From NCBI RefSeq assembly GCF_000156355.1, contig NZ_GG657892.1:123704-187703 (forward strand): a stretch of 64,000 bases of DNA, given 5' to 3'. This document shows, piece after piece, positions 23,548-32,138 of the stretch. The translations under genes and the position numbers were made by a program. Below the pieces are notes generated by a model, which made no database searches, had not been told where the DNA came from, and was given only the letters and a program-made list of their open reading frames with translations. Position 1 is the stretch's first letter, and each line of letters opens with the position of its first letter. Origin of the DNA: Methylophaga thiooxydans DMS010 (GTDB taxonomy: Bacteria > Pseudomonadota > Gammaproteobacteria > Nitrosococcales > Methylophagaceae).

Positions 23548-23710
23548 TCGTAAAATCCAAATAGCGACTTAAAATTTGATATAAAAAATGCTCTAAAATT
23601 TATATACGAAATTTTAATTTCAATAAAATCAATTAAATATAATTTTTTATCTGAAACAAGGGAAAGTCAATTTTGCGCAAAATATGCGATGACTTTCTTG
23701 TGTCCGGGGC

Positions 23711-23745
23711 GTCACTTCGCTTGGAAAAACACAAAGCGAAGCGAC
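23711..23745. other. inverted repeat downstream of the tyrosine recombinase
   Basis: Arms GTCACTTCGCTT (23711-23722) and AAGCGAAGCGAC (23734-23745) pair over 12 positions with one mismatch around an 11-base loop. It lies 30 bases past the stop codon of the minus-strand recombinase gene. It may act as a terminator or mRNA-end structure, or as a recombinase binding site. The T-rich stretch expected of a rho-independent terminator is weak in the relevant direction. Confidence 0.5.
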
Positions 23746-23774
23746 TGTTTTTCAGTCCCGAATTTTCATAAAAG

Positions 23775-24734
23775 TTACGCAGTAGAACCACCGATCTTGG
23801 CTTTGGTGTTAGCTGGAACACGTCCTTTGTCAGGTTTTCTGCCATAGTTGCTAATAAGTACTTGTTTGAAATCAGCATTTTTTACTGTTCTGATACGAAC
23901 ATTATTCATGGTGGCTCTTGAAGGGCAGGGTAGCATCCGACCTTTGCCACTTCGACTGTCCCCGTATCCATTAATGGAGTCGACACTTTGATGGCCTAGT
24001 ATTGCTGCACTATAAATGCGGCCATGACTGCTACTTTTGAGATCACTACCCAGTTGATGCCGAAAGGATTTAAAAGTAATGTGTTTTTTCCGCCTTGGGA
24101 AAAGCTTTTTATTTAGCCCATCCAATCGTTTTTGTAACATGCCAACAGCATTCATTTCTGTTTGGTGAGGCTTAAGCTTATCGAGCTCCTTTTTCATCTG
24201 TTTTAAGGCAACAGAGAAAACCTTGAAGACTTCATCATCCAAATAAAGATGTCTATCCATGCCTCTTTTACCATCTTCAGTTTGCTTCGATCCTTCTATG
24301 TAGATGCCATTATCAGGGAGAAGTTGAATCGACATCATTTCAGAGGGACGACACCCTGTAATGCGTACCACGGCGATGGCTCCGGCTAGGCTTAAGTCAG
24401 GCACTCTTTTAGACATGCAGCCCTTCAGTAAGGCGTTACAGTCATCATTGGAGACTTTTTTTATAGAGGAACCAGGTTTTTTATAAAGGGCGCCGTCAGG
24501 AAATTTTGTCGCCTTGATGAACTTAGCTTCATCGATAATGCCTCGCTCAAGGTAATAAACCTCAAGTGCTCTTCTTTTTTTATTCCATGAGCCATAACCC
24601 GGTGGGTTATCGTCAAGAGCATGATCGATTAATGCTTTATGGAGTTCTTGGACATGTGGGTTGGTTGTGCCAAGTCGACTCTTAATAAAATTCTTAGCTT
24701 GAGATAGATAGGCTTCTCTCGTTTTCTCTTCCAT
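23775..24734 (-). CDS. tyrosine recombinase/integrase
   Basis: This 319-residue protein has an N-terminal helical SAM-like DNA-binding part and a C-terminal catalytic domain. The first arginine is in VVRITGCRPSEM. The second block reads TFKSFRHQLGSDL, where the usual H-x-x-R has lysine at the histidine position. The third is AILGHQSVDSINGYGD, with the tyrosine nucleophile. The substitution is tolerated in some family members. It sits back-to-back with a serine recombinase module, so the region may be two nested elements or one element with two recombinases. Confidence 0.82.
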   Translation of the reverse strand: MEEKTREAYLSQAKNFIKSRLGTTNPHVQELHKALIDHALDDNPPGYGSWNKKRRALEVYYLERGIIDEAKFIKATKFPDGALYKKPGSSIKKVSNDDCNALLKGCMSKRVPDLSLAGAIAVVRITGCRPSEMMSIQLLPDNGIYIEGSKQTEDGKRGMDRHLYLDDEVFKVFSVALKQMKKELDKLKPHQTEMNAVGMLQKRLDGLNKKLFPRRKKHITFKSFRHQLGSDLKSSSHGRIYSAAILGHQSVDSINGYGDSRSGKGRMLPCPSRATMNNVRIRTVKNADFKQVLISNYGRKPDKGRVPANTKAKIGGSTA

Positions 24735-24881
24735 AGTGGATACCTTGTATTAGTGAACTTGGTATCTAGATTAGCCTTAATGCAAAGATGGCTTTGTCGT
24801 TTATGTCACAGTTTCAATAGCCAGTTGCCTATAAATTAAAGTGAACTATCAATGACACTCGTCATCTTCATTTAACCTACT

Positions 24882-25062
24882 GATGCCTTCCATGTACAGC
24901 TGACTTCAGGGCTCACCAGTATCCGTTGCCAGCAACGTTACTGGCGGAGGATAAACCCTCTCGCCCTACATACTTCCCCGTTTTTATGAGCGTTAATGCT
25001 ACAAATATTTATCGGGGAAGTATGTAATCAGGAAGTCAGCAATAGCTCATGGTAGAGGCATC
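24882..25062. other. structured intergenic element with nested inverted repeats
   Basis: The 439-base gap between the recombinase and ATPase genes holds a compact structure. Outer imperfect arms at 24882-24907 and 25032-25062 share GATGCC and GCTGACTTC in opposite orientation. Inside are a hairpin at 24916-24944 (CCAGTA/TACTGG and CGTTG/CAACG), a hairpin at 24943-24965 (GGCG and GAGG arms) and a perfect 13-bp inverted repeat ACATACTTCCCCG (24968-24980) with its complement at 25013-25025. No ORF of note overlaps it. It could be an attachment or recombinase-binding site, a transfer or replication origin, or a structured RNA. Confidence 0.65.
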
Positions 25063-25173
25063 TTCATTAGAACACGTAAGCAGGTACGTTAATGTGTCAT
25101 CAGTGAAATCTATCGACTTTAAGTTAACGTCATGTAGATCACTGATATAAGCTATTTGCATTAGGTAGACGCC

Positions 25174-26277
25174 CTAACTAATGTTCGCCAGAAAACCAAT
25201 GCCAGCATTTTGATGTTGCTCATCTTTTTGTATACAAACATCTTCAGGCCGAACAACGATAGGCCTAGGCTCTGAAAAGCATCTGGAGGCAGCAGTGGCC
25301 AATGCATGTAGGAGTTCATGCTTCATTTGCCTTGGCGCTAAAGATGCAAACGCATTAATTATCAAGTCATCCAATTCTTTGGCAAAGTGCTTGCCCCAAG
25401 GATGGCTATCAATCAATTCCTGATAAATAGCTTTGACAACCTCTCTGGATTGAGCGGCACTAGGAGCTTGAACTCTTATCTCAATCATTCGTGAACGAAT
25501 CGGGGGAGGAATATGGTCAGGCTCATTAGCGGTTGCTACCCATATCACATTGCTGAGATTCATTGGGATGTCTAAATATTCATCTTTATAGCTTCTGGCT
25601 GTGTGAGTTTCGAGCAAACCATACAATGGGCCCAATGGATCAAATCGTGAAGCTGCAATCACCTTGTCGACTTCATCTAACATAATGATGGGGTTGGCAT
25701 AACGACTTCTTCTGATGCTTTCGCTAATAAACCCAGGACTACTATCACTCCATGAGCAGTTGCCACCGTTGAGGATAAATCCTGAACTAATTGTCGAAAA
25801 GTCCAGCGAGAAAAAGTCAGTGCTAAGCACTTTCGCAAGCTCTGACATAAACCGTGTTTTACCAATCCCGGGCGGACCCGTTAGCAATACTGGGGGCAAG
25901 CAAATGATTTCAGGTGATTCCAACCTAAATAGATGCAAATGGCGCTTGCATAAGTCGATAACGTCTTTGAAGTTAGCAAACTGACCTTCTAACGCATCTA
26001 GCTTCGAAAGTAAGCTATCTTCAATTGTGGCAAACCCCTTCCAGCTGGATTCTTTATACAGTGCTTTCAGAATGTCTTTTCTGCTTGAGCGAAACTCGCT
26101 TTTGATAGCACTCAATACATCATCATGTTTGAAAATATAGACACCTGTACCCGTTGGCGGTAAGTCATCAATATCCTCGGACTCGTAGAGGTCTGGATCA
26201 GAATAATCAAATGGGTCGGTAAAAGCGGGTTTCACCAGGTTTTCGTCGATAAGGTCTCTTAGTGATTTTTTAGTCAT
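25174..26277 (-). CDS. Lon-like AAA+ ATPase without protease domain
   Basis: I start at ATG 26277 (MTKKSLRDLIDENLVKPAF), which follows GGAG; the longer frame runs into the neighbouring gene. The 367 residues contain Walker A TGPPGIGKTR, Walker B IIMLDEVDK, sensor 1 and an arginine finger in VIWVATANEPDHIPPPIRSR, resembling the AAA+ module of Lon. The Ser-Lys protease domain is absent. In mobile elements such stand-alone ATPases may remodel replication or recombination complexes; no specific role is known here. Confidence 0.82.
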   Translation of the reverse strand: MTKKSLRDLIDENLVKPAFTDPFDYSDPDLYESEDIDDLPPTGTGVYIFKHDDVLSAIKSEFRSSRKDILKALYKESSWKGFATIEDSLLSKLDALEGQFANFKDVIDLCKRHLHLFRLESPEIICLPPVLLTGPPGIGKTRFMSELAKVLSTDFFSLDFSTISSGFILNGGNCSWSDSSPGFISESIRRSRYANPIIMLDEVDKVIAASRFDPLGPLYGLLETHTARSYKDEYLDIPMNLSNVIWVATANEPDHIPPPIRSRMIEIRVQAPSAAQSREVVKAIYQELIDSHPWGKHFAKELDDLIINAFASLAPRQMKHELLHALATAASRCFSEPRPIVVRPEDVCIQKDEQHQNAGIGFLANIS

Positions 26278-26339
26278 GTGAACTCCAAAGCTGAATAAAT
26301 TCTCCCTCCATCCACCCGGATAAAGGGAGGTACTGCCAT

Positions 26340-26795
26340 TTACTTCAGTTTCGAGAGCTTCTTTGCCCATTTTTCACGGATGTCGTAGATGTCTGCAGTC
26401 CAGCCTTTAGGGCCTGGACGTTGTCCCATTTTTCCTTCATCCCACATCTTTTCCACAATTTCTGCTTCATACTGCTTACGACGAAGGAATGGTCTGAGTT
26501 TCTTAATGGCAGATAGAGCGTGTGTAATGTCGTAAACCAATGCATAGGATTGCCGGTTACTGGTGCTATCTCTTTTTAATTTGGCAATGAAACTGGACTC
26601 ACCAAGGATGGTTTGTACCTCTTCAAGCACTTCACGATTGTTTTGTACTACCGAAAGCTTCAGGCGATGACAAACTCCCTCACGACCTTTGTACTTTTGT
26701 TTTGCAATGCCAATACACCCGTCGCCATCAACAAAGCCAGCGGCCCAAGCGAGAGATAAAAGCACATTTAAGTTAAAAGTATTTTCAGAGTTCAT
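26340..26795 (-). CDS. LAGLIDADG-family homing-endonuclease-like protein
   Basis: This 151-residue protein has one LAGLIDADG-type motif, LAWAAGFVDGDGCIGI, at about residues 15-30, with the acidic residues kept. Single-motif proteins act as homodimers, so it could be an active free-standing homing endonuclease or a domesticated DNA-binding relative. AAGGA precedes the start. No intron or intein host gene is evident nearby. It lies 20 bases downstream of a 17-bp palindrome that may be its operator. Confidence 0.83.
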   Translation of the reverse strand: MNSENTFNLNVLLSLAWAAGFVDGDGCIGIAKQKYKGREGVCHRLKLSVVQNNREVLEEVQTILGESSFIAKLKRDSTSNRQSYALVYDITHALSAIKKLRPFLRRKQYEAEIVEKMWDEGKMGQRPGPKGWTADIYDIREKWAKKLSKLK

Positions 26796-26814
26796 AGTGA
26801 TTCCTTTTTATTAT

Positions 26815-26831
26815 GTTACACAAAGTGTAAC
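26815..26831. promoter_or_regulatory. palindromic operator candidate, copy 1
   Basis: GTTACACAAAGTGTAAC is a perfect palindrome of 7-bp arms with a 3-base centre, 20 bases upstream of the LAGLIDADG gene start. A near-identical copy lies at 26901-26917, which suggests a shared regulator, most simply the XRE protein encoded alongside. Confidence 0.65.
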
Positions 26832-26900
26832 TGTTAAGCCAAAAAAATACCAACAGACCTTTGGGGCGTGTTGGATCAATATTGATTTGGTGAGTATGTT

Positions 26901-26917
26901 GTTACACTATGTGTATC
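26901..26917. promoter_or_regulatory. palindromic operator candidate, copy 2
   Basis: GTTACACTATGTGTATC repeats the upstream palindrome with three changes, one in an arm and two in the centre. It overlaps the last codons and stop of the XRE gene, so it is both coding and potentially regulatory. Spacing between the two copies is 86 bases, about eight helical turns. Confidence 0.55.
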
Positions 26918-27126
26918 TCATTGTCAACTGTTTTATATTTTATGTTGCTCTTTAAACAAAAAAGCTCAATGAGTCCTTCAGGCATTTTTCTATTATTTTC
27001 AAGGCCTTGTTTTATTTCCCAACTAACCCAAGTCCGCTTGCTTACATGTACCACTTTTGCCGCATCTTCCTGTGTTAGGCCAAGTGCATTCCGCAATTTT
27101 TTCAACTCTTCTGGTGTGACGGGCAT
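26902..27126 (-). CDS. XRE-family helix-turn-helix regulator
   Basis: The 74-residue protein is mostly one helix-turn-helix domain: LKKLRNALGLTQEDAAKVVHVSKRTWVSWE is the classic Cro/C1 arrangement, with a family-typical conserved tryptophan pair. Size and position at the head of the ATPase and LAGLIDADG genes suggest the local repressor of the element. Two matching palindromes downstream are candidate operators. Confidence 0.85.
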   Translation of the reverse strand: MPVTPEELKKLRNALGLTQEDAAKVVHVSKRTWVSWEIKQGLENNRKMPEGLIELFCLKSNIKYKTVDNEIHIV

Positions 27127-27537
27127 ATCAATAATCTACTAATTAATTAAAATGTAATAGACTAGCATGAACCTCAATATCGGCTGAGAAATGAGTGATA
27201 CATAGTCTATTTTTAAATTTATAGCTGCCTCACTTGCTTCCATTGGATTAGTCGCTGTTTTTGGTGCTAGCCTCACTGATCGGCCTGAGTTAAAAAGAGG
27301 TCTATCAATCCTTTGATACGTTCTCAGACTGTTTTTAATTGAGGGGACTATAGGCTTATGATGCCTGATTGCTGCCATTACCCGCATGACAACTCACTCA
27401 ATCGCACTTCTGGAAAAATGAAGATGGCTTGGTGCTTATCAGCCAGTATTCAAATCATAAACCTTTCTATGCTTGAGATGTAAAAACAAAGGTATCGAAG
27501 TCTTGTCACTCTCCCATCAAGGCCTAAATGTACTATT
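27127..27537. other. intergenic region, no gene supported
   Basis: This 411-base stretch separates the XRE gene from the transporter. An 82-codon minus-strand open frame exists (27139-27387) but has no recognisable domain and no good ribosome-binding site, so I do not call it. It may mark the edge of the recombinase module. I see no repeat or tRNA fragment in it. Confidence 0.5.
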
Positions 27538-28425
27538 TCATGAGGTGGTATCTGAATTAACTTCAGACGGCGATGTGTAAGTGGTTGGAGAAGCCAATGT
27601 ATGAATCAATATACCAAGTATGATCAGCGTACCTGCAGATACCTCCGAAGTGCTTATAGACTCTGCTGAGACAAACACTCCCCATAAGATCACTATTATT
27701 ACCGAAAACAACCCAGTCATATGTGAGACTAATTTATTCTCGGTGAATAACCATAGGCAATAAAACATGCCAGTAGAGAAAGTGCCGGTGACGATTGCAT
27801 AAATAATTCCATCAATATTGAACACTACATATGAAGACTTAATAACAATAGAAAAGAATAAGATAAGACCGACAATGGCTGACATCATAAACATCCGCCT
27901 AAGCCACTGATATGACAGTTTAATCTGAGACTTATCAGGAGAAAATAATGCAAATGAGACACCTGAAAATATTATTAGCAGTAATGAGGAGTGATTATAG
28001 TTAGTAATAGATGGGAGCTCAAAAAACATACCAGCACCAATACTGATAATGATTATCGAAAATATTGAAGACAAATTAGTCATTATGTTTTTTGGAGAAA
28101 TATTGAAAAGAACTCTGAACACAATCGATGAGCCGTAAAGTAGGAGGGATGAGATAACTAAACCCAAATCAGGTAATGCGATTGAGAGTGTAAAGATTGA
28201 AGAAACAAATAACAGGCTGGTTGTTAACAGGCTGAAGTTATTACGGTAGGCAAATTGAGTTACTGCATTTGGAAGAACAGTCAAGACTATAAAAGCTGCT
28301 GTCGCTACTTTCATAAAACTAAATAAACACGGATCCATCTCGCCTGTTTGAAGTGCTAACTTAGTTAAAATTAAATTACTGGAATAGGTCAATATTAGAA
28401 ATATAAAGGTGCTAACAGTAGTCAT
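27538..28425 (-). CDS. EamA/DMT-superfamily transporter
   Basis: This 295-residue protein has about ten hydrophobic segments with short loops, the plan of drug/metabolite transporters of the EamA type. The opening resembles the family (TYSSNLILTKLALQTGEMDP) and a second repeat starts mid-protein. The substrate cannot be read from sequence. It is transcribed divergently from an ECF sigma factor with a 77-base AT-rich gap containing repeated TATATA, which likely houses both promoters. Confidence 0.72.
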   Translation of the reverse strand: MTTVSTFIFLILTYSSNLILTKLALQTGEMDPCLFSFMKVATAAFIVLTVLPNAVTQFAYRNNFSLLTTSLLFVSSIFTLSIALPDLGLVISSLLLYGSSIVFRVLFNISPKNIMTNLSSIFSIIIISIGAGMFFELPSITNYNHSSLLLIIFSGVSFALFSPDKSQIKLSYQWLRRMFMMSAIVGLILFFSIVIKSSYVVFNIDGIIYAIVTGTFSTGMFYCLWLFTENKLVSHMTGLFSVIIVILWGVFVSAESISTSEVSAGTLIILGILIHTLASPTTYTSPSEVNSDTTS

Positions 28426-28502
28426 TGTTTTATTTTCTATTTATATATGTATATAATCATATTGTATATATAAAGTGCTGGATAGTAAACTTCTGACTGA
28501 AT

Positions 28503-29051
28503 ATGGGTATAGATATTTTATTGAATAAAAATGAGGGTAAAAGCCGTGATACTTTATTGGATGTTGAGGCGTTAGTAGATAAGTATCACTCCTCATTGGT
28601 AAACAAAGCTAGGTCAATGGTTGGGGGGGGCTATGCTGAAGAAATTGTTCAAGATACATGGTTAACATTCATTGAGTTGAAGAGAGCAGGCTGCCAGATC
28701 CATTCCCAAAAAGCATGGTTAAATAAGGCTGTTATTAATAAGTCAATAAACATCATTAAGAGGGAAAGTAAGCTCATCAGCATGAATGAAGATGACCTCA
28801 TGGCCTTAGAGCAACCACACAATGTAATCATGTGTGCTCAACCTGAAGATAATTGTGAGTTATTTGATAAAATTAAACAGTTAGAAAGCAACTGGATGAG
28901 GCTGACAGAAAACCAAAAAAAAGCCTGCGAGTATAAATTTATTTATGGATACTCTAACCTTGAAATTTCTGAGCTCATGAGTATCAGCATAGTTAATAGC
29001 AGGGTTATTTTGAGCAGAGCTAAAAAGCGATTATTTCAGAAATCAATTTAA
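28503..29051 (+). CDS. ECF-type RNA polymerase sigma factor
   Basis: It has 182 residues with region 2 (AEEIVQDTWLTFIELKR) and region 4 (LTENQKKACEYKFIYGYSNLEISELM, then a recognition helix) of an extracytoplasmic-function sigma factor. No anti-sigma factor gene follows; it converges on the SulP gene, overlapping its 3' end by nine bases. The divergent transporter gene may be its target. A run of seven Gs at 28622-28628 lies in the coding region and could be prone to slippage. Confidence 0.85.
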   Translation: MGIDILLNKNEGKSRDTLLDVEALVDKYHSSLVNKARSMVGGGYAEEIVQDTWLTFIELKRAGCQIHSQKAWLNKAVINKSINIIKRESKLISMNEDDLMALEQPHNVIMCAQPEDNCELFDKIKQLESNWMRLTENQKKACEYKFIYGYSNLEISELMSISIVNSRVILSRAKKRLFQKSI

Positions 29052-30785
29052 AGTTTTTGTAACATTTGTTACAGCTTCATTAGTTTGAAAAAATACACGC
29101 CCAGGCAATAAGTCATTAAAAAAATCCATTTTTTTGAGCTTGTCAAATACAGGGCCTCTTACTTCAGAGAGGTGAATTATTGTGCCTGTTAGTCTAAGTC
29201 CAGCAATCATTTCTTTGAATGTGCTAACTGCAGTTGTATCAACATAGCTAACAGAAGAAAAAATCAGAACAATAGTTTTAGCATCGTAATTCTTTTGTTC
29301 CTTTTCAATGAATTCGGCAATGTAATTGATATTGGCAAATGTTATGTTCTCATCAATTCTTATCAATAAGAGATGTTTCCAAGTCTCAACATTATGGCGA
29401 TTGATATTTCTATAATGATTGGTATTTTTGATTCTACCGACGACAGCTAGGTGAGGTTTACCTGCTCGTTTAAGGTAGTTAAAAACAGTGGCGACTACGC
29501 CCAGTATAATTCCTTCTTCAATTCCTAAGGCCAGCACTCCGATAAACGTTATCGCCTGACTAAAACCATCTGCTTTATCTTGATGCCATATTTGAAAAAT
29601 ACTTTTTAGTTTTACTAGAGGGGTTACTGCAACGATTATTATGGCTGCAAGTGCTGCTGTAGGTATATATTCTAGTGTATGAGTAAGACTGTGAAGAACT
29701 ACAGCAATGAGTGTTACGGCAATAAGCATCGCGATTTGAGTTTGTGCACCTGCAGAGTAGTTCACCATGGTTCTGCTAAAGCCTCCAGCAACCGGCATTC
29801 CTCCAGATATGGATGAGGCGAGGTTTGCAGTCCCAAGTGCTACAAGCTCTTGGTTAGGAGATATTTTCTCTCCTCTAGCGGAAGCCATAACTTTTGCGAT
29901 TGCTACGCTTTCTACATAAGCTATTAGGCTAATGAAGATTGCGCTTGGTAATAGTACTAGTGCATGCTCGGTAGATATTTCTAAAAAGCTAAAACTAACC
30001 TCGGGCATTCCCTGAGGGATAGAGCCCACAATATCCACGCCTTGTGTATTTTGAAGAGAGTATAGGGTAACCAATAGTGTCCCGGAAATGACTGACAGGA
30101 GTGGGGCTGACTTTGTTAGGGCTGTACGCAGACTTTTTTTGAGGTTGAAGTAAATTAGAAGCTTACTAAGTGGTGTTCCCATGATGATGAGCAGAGAGAA
30201 GGCCAGTAGGCCTAAGCCCATTTCATGGACGTTAATGTTAGTAGGTATCTGTGTTACGCAGTTTTCAATGGTGTTGCATGGCTGTACATGCAGACCAATC
30301 ATATGCGGGATCTGACTAATAAGAATTATTACCGCTGCGCCAGAAGTGAAGCCTGATAAGACTGGTTGGCTTATATAGTGTACGAGATTTCCCATATTCA
30401 AAAGTGACATCAAGCATAAAATCAACCCACCTTCCAGAGCTAAAATCATGGCATTTTGAATAGGAGTGCCATATTCCATAATTTCAGGGGATGACAGTGC
30501 ACTTGCAACCATAATAGCCGCAATCGATACGGGCCCGACGGACAGTACTCTACTCGTCCCAAAAAGAACATATGCTATTGCTGGAAGCAGGCTAGTATAA
30601 ATGCCCACCTGAACAGGAAGTCCGGCTAGGAGTGCATATGCCATGCCTTGCGGAATTAAGAGTATCGCAGTAATTATCCCGGCAAAAACATCACTATGGA
30701 ACAATTCCCAACGATATGTTTTTAGCGAAGTTGCTAGCGGTATTTTTACTGCTAACTTTCTAAATAGTGATGCCGGCATATACAT
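29043..30785 (-). CDS. SulP-family anion permease with STAS domain
   Basis: Inner-membrane transporter of the SLC26/SulP family, commonly for sulfate, bicarbonate or other anions. It has 580 residues: the N-terminal signature DVFAGIITAILLIPQGMAYALLAGLP, about 12-14 membrane segments, then a cytosolic STAS domain (roughly 455-575). Its place at the end of a sulfide-oxidation operon suggests sulfate or sulfite movement. Direction of transport is inferred. A strong hairpin sits between it and the upstream sulfide reductase gene. Confidence 0.87.
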   Translation of the reverse strand: MYMPASLFRKLAVKIPLATSLKTYRWELFHSDVFAGIITAILLIPQGMAYALLAGLPVQVGIYTSLLPAIAYVLFGTSRVLSVGPVSIAAIMVASALSSPEIMEYGTPIQNAMILALEGGLILCLMSLLNMGNLVHYISQPVLSGFTSGAAVIILISQIPHMIGLHVQPCNTIENCVTQIPTNINVHEMGLGLLAFSLLIIMGTPLSKLLIYFNLKKSLRTALTKSAPLLSVISGTLLVTLYSLQNTQGVDIVGSIPQGMPEVSFSFLEISTEHALVLLPSAIFISLIAYVESVAIAKVMASARGEKISPNQELVALGTANLASSISGGMPVAGGFSRTMVNYSAGAQTQIAMLIAVTLIAVVLHSLTHTLEYIPTAALAAIIIVAVTPLVKLKSIFQIWHQDKADGFSQAITFIGVLALGIEEGIILGVVATVFNYLKRAGKPHLAVVGRIKNTNHYRNINRHNVETWKHLLLIRIDENITFANINYIAEFIEKEQKNYDAKTIVLIFSSVSYVDTTAVSTFKEMIAGLRLTGTIIHLSEVRGPVFDKLKKMDFFNDLLPGRVFFQTNEAVTNVTKTLN

Positions 30786-30818
30786 AACTTATAAGTGATT
30801 AAATTGATTTTATTTTCA

Positions 30819-30842
30819 CTCCTGGCAGTAGGTTGCCAGGAG
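30819..30842 (-). other. hairpin between sulfide reductase and SulP genes
   Basis: CTCCTGGCA (30819-30827) and TGCCAGGAG (30834-30842) form a perfect 9-bp stem with a 6-base loop. In the direction of transcription it is followed by TGAAAATAAAA rather than a T run, so it is more likely an mRNA stabiliser, processing site or partial attenuator than a full terminator. Confidence 0.55.
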
Positions 30843-30890
30843 GTATTTATTATATATTTGAATTTAATATATGTATATATTTGATCATAA

Positions 30891-32138
30891 TTAAGGAGTC
30901 AGAAACTTATCGGCATATTTTGCTTTGCTAGGAAGATCAACTCTTCTACCTTTGAGCATGATCCTCCAGTACAGCCACGGAAGGCCATAACGTTTTACAA
31001 GCCACCATACATATCGATTTTTCCTTGGGTTTAATAGTGGAAATGATGGTGTAACTTCACCGCCATATGAAAATTCTGCGAGTATGACCGTGGAAAGCGA
31101 AGTGGTCAGAGGGCAAGAGCCATAGCCCGTATACTTAGCACTCAGCTGGTGCTTTCCGACTAGGTTGAGAATATTGTCCACGACCACTGGCACTTGTTTT
31201 CTGACGGCTGCAGCTGTTTTGGCATTAGTGGTACCAATCACATCACCTAGACCAAATACATTCTTATATTGGGTATGTTGCAAGGTTTCTGGGTTCACAT
31301 CGAGCCAGCCCGCCTCATTGCTCAATGGACACTCTTTGATAAAGTCCGGCGCACTCTGCGGTGGCGTGACATGAATCATATCGAAGTATTTTTCGACAAG
31401 TTCTGTGTTACCGGATGAGTTCTTGACCTCAAATGTGGCCTTTTTAGCTGGACCGTCTATTTCGACCAGATTGGTTGTGAAATGGGTTTTGATGCCATAG
31501 CCGGCAACTACTTTTTCAAGCGCTTTGGCAAAAAAAGGCACGCCGAACATGCCGGGGCCTGCATTAAAAAATTCAACGTTTATTTTGTCCAGGTTGCCAT
31601 TTTTTCTGAAATGATCGGCAGCTAAGTACATTGCTTTCTGGGGGGCGCCAGCACATTTTATCGGCATTGGAGGCTGTGTGAATAAGGCATTACCAGAAGT
31701 GATCTTCTGAATTGTTTGCCAGGTGTAATCGACATGCTCAGGAGAGTAGTTACAACAGACATTGTTTTGACCTAACGTTTCTTTAAGGCCTTTTATTTTT
31801 TCATAATCAACCTGTAAGCCGGGACATACGATCATGTAATCATATGTATAGTTTGTATTGGACTTTACACTGACACTGTTCTTTTCAGGACTAAATGTTG
31901 TTACATAATCTTTTATCCAACGGACGGATGCCGGTAACAGGCTGGATTGATTCTTAACAGCGTCCTTAAACTTAAATACACCGCCCCCAATAAGCGTAAA
32001 AGCAGGTTGGTAATAATGTAACTCCGAAGGTTCTATAATTGCTACAGTGAGTGATGGCTGTTGTTTAGTAATATCGTTAGCTACAGCGGTTCCAGCCGCC
32101 CCTGCACCAACAATCACAACATTGAAATGGTTATCCAT
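30891..32138 (-). CDS. sulfide:quinone oxidoreductase, SQOR-like
   Basis: Membrane-associated FAD enzyme that oxidises sulfide and passes electrons to quinone. I start at ATG 32138 (MDNHFNVVIVGAGAAGTA), preceded by GGAGAG, giving 415 residues. The Rossmann FAD motif GAGAAG is at the N-terminus. KCAGAPQKAMYL and YTGYGSCPLTTS carry the catalytic-type cysteines, and the C-terminus (SLSTVILAEFSY...WLYWRIMLKGR) resembles mitochondrial SQOR rather than flavocytochrome c. It overlaps the persulfide dioxygenase gene by eight bases, so the two are probably coupled in function. Confidence 0.88.
   Translation of the reverse strand: MDNHFNVVIVGAGAAGTAVANDITKQQPSLTVAIIEPSELHYYQPAFTLIGGGVFKFKDAVKNQSSLLPASVRWIKDYVTTFSPEKNSVSVKSNTNYTYDYMIVCPGLQVDYEKIKGLKETLGQNNVCCNYSPEHVDYTWQTIQKITSGNALFTQPPMPIKCAGAPQKAMYLAADHFRKNGNLDKINVEFFNAGPGMFGVPFFAKALEKVVAGYGIKTHFTTNLVEIDGPAKKATFEVKNSSGNTELVEKYFDMIHVTPPQSAPDFIKECPLSNEAGWLDVNPETLQHTQYKNVFGLGDVIGTTNAKTAAAVRKQVPVVVDNILNLVGKHQLSAKYTGYGSCPLTTSLSTVILAEFSYGGEVTPSFPLLNPRKNRYVWWLVKRYGLPWLYWRIMLKGRRVDLPSKAKYADKFLTP

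Noticed and set aside
23633-23878. Minus-strand open frame of 81 codons overlapping the tyrosine recombinase end
   Set aside because: It begins inside the recombinase in another frame and continues into AT-rich noncoding sequence containing a hairpin.
27139-27387. Minus-strand open frame of 82 codons next to the XRE gene
   Set aside because: No ribosome-binding site, no recognisable motif and poor coding character.
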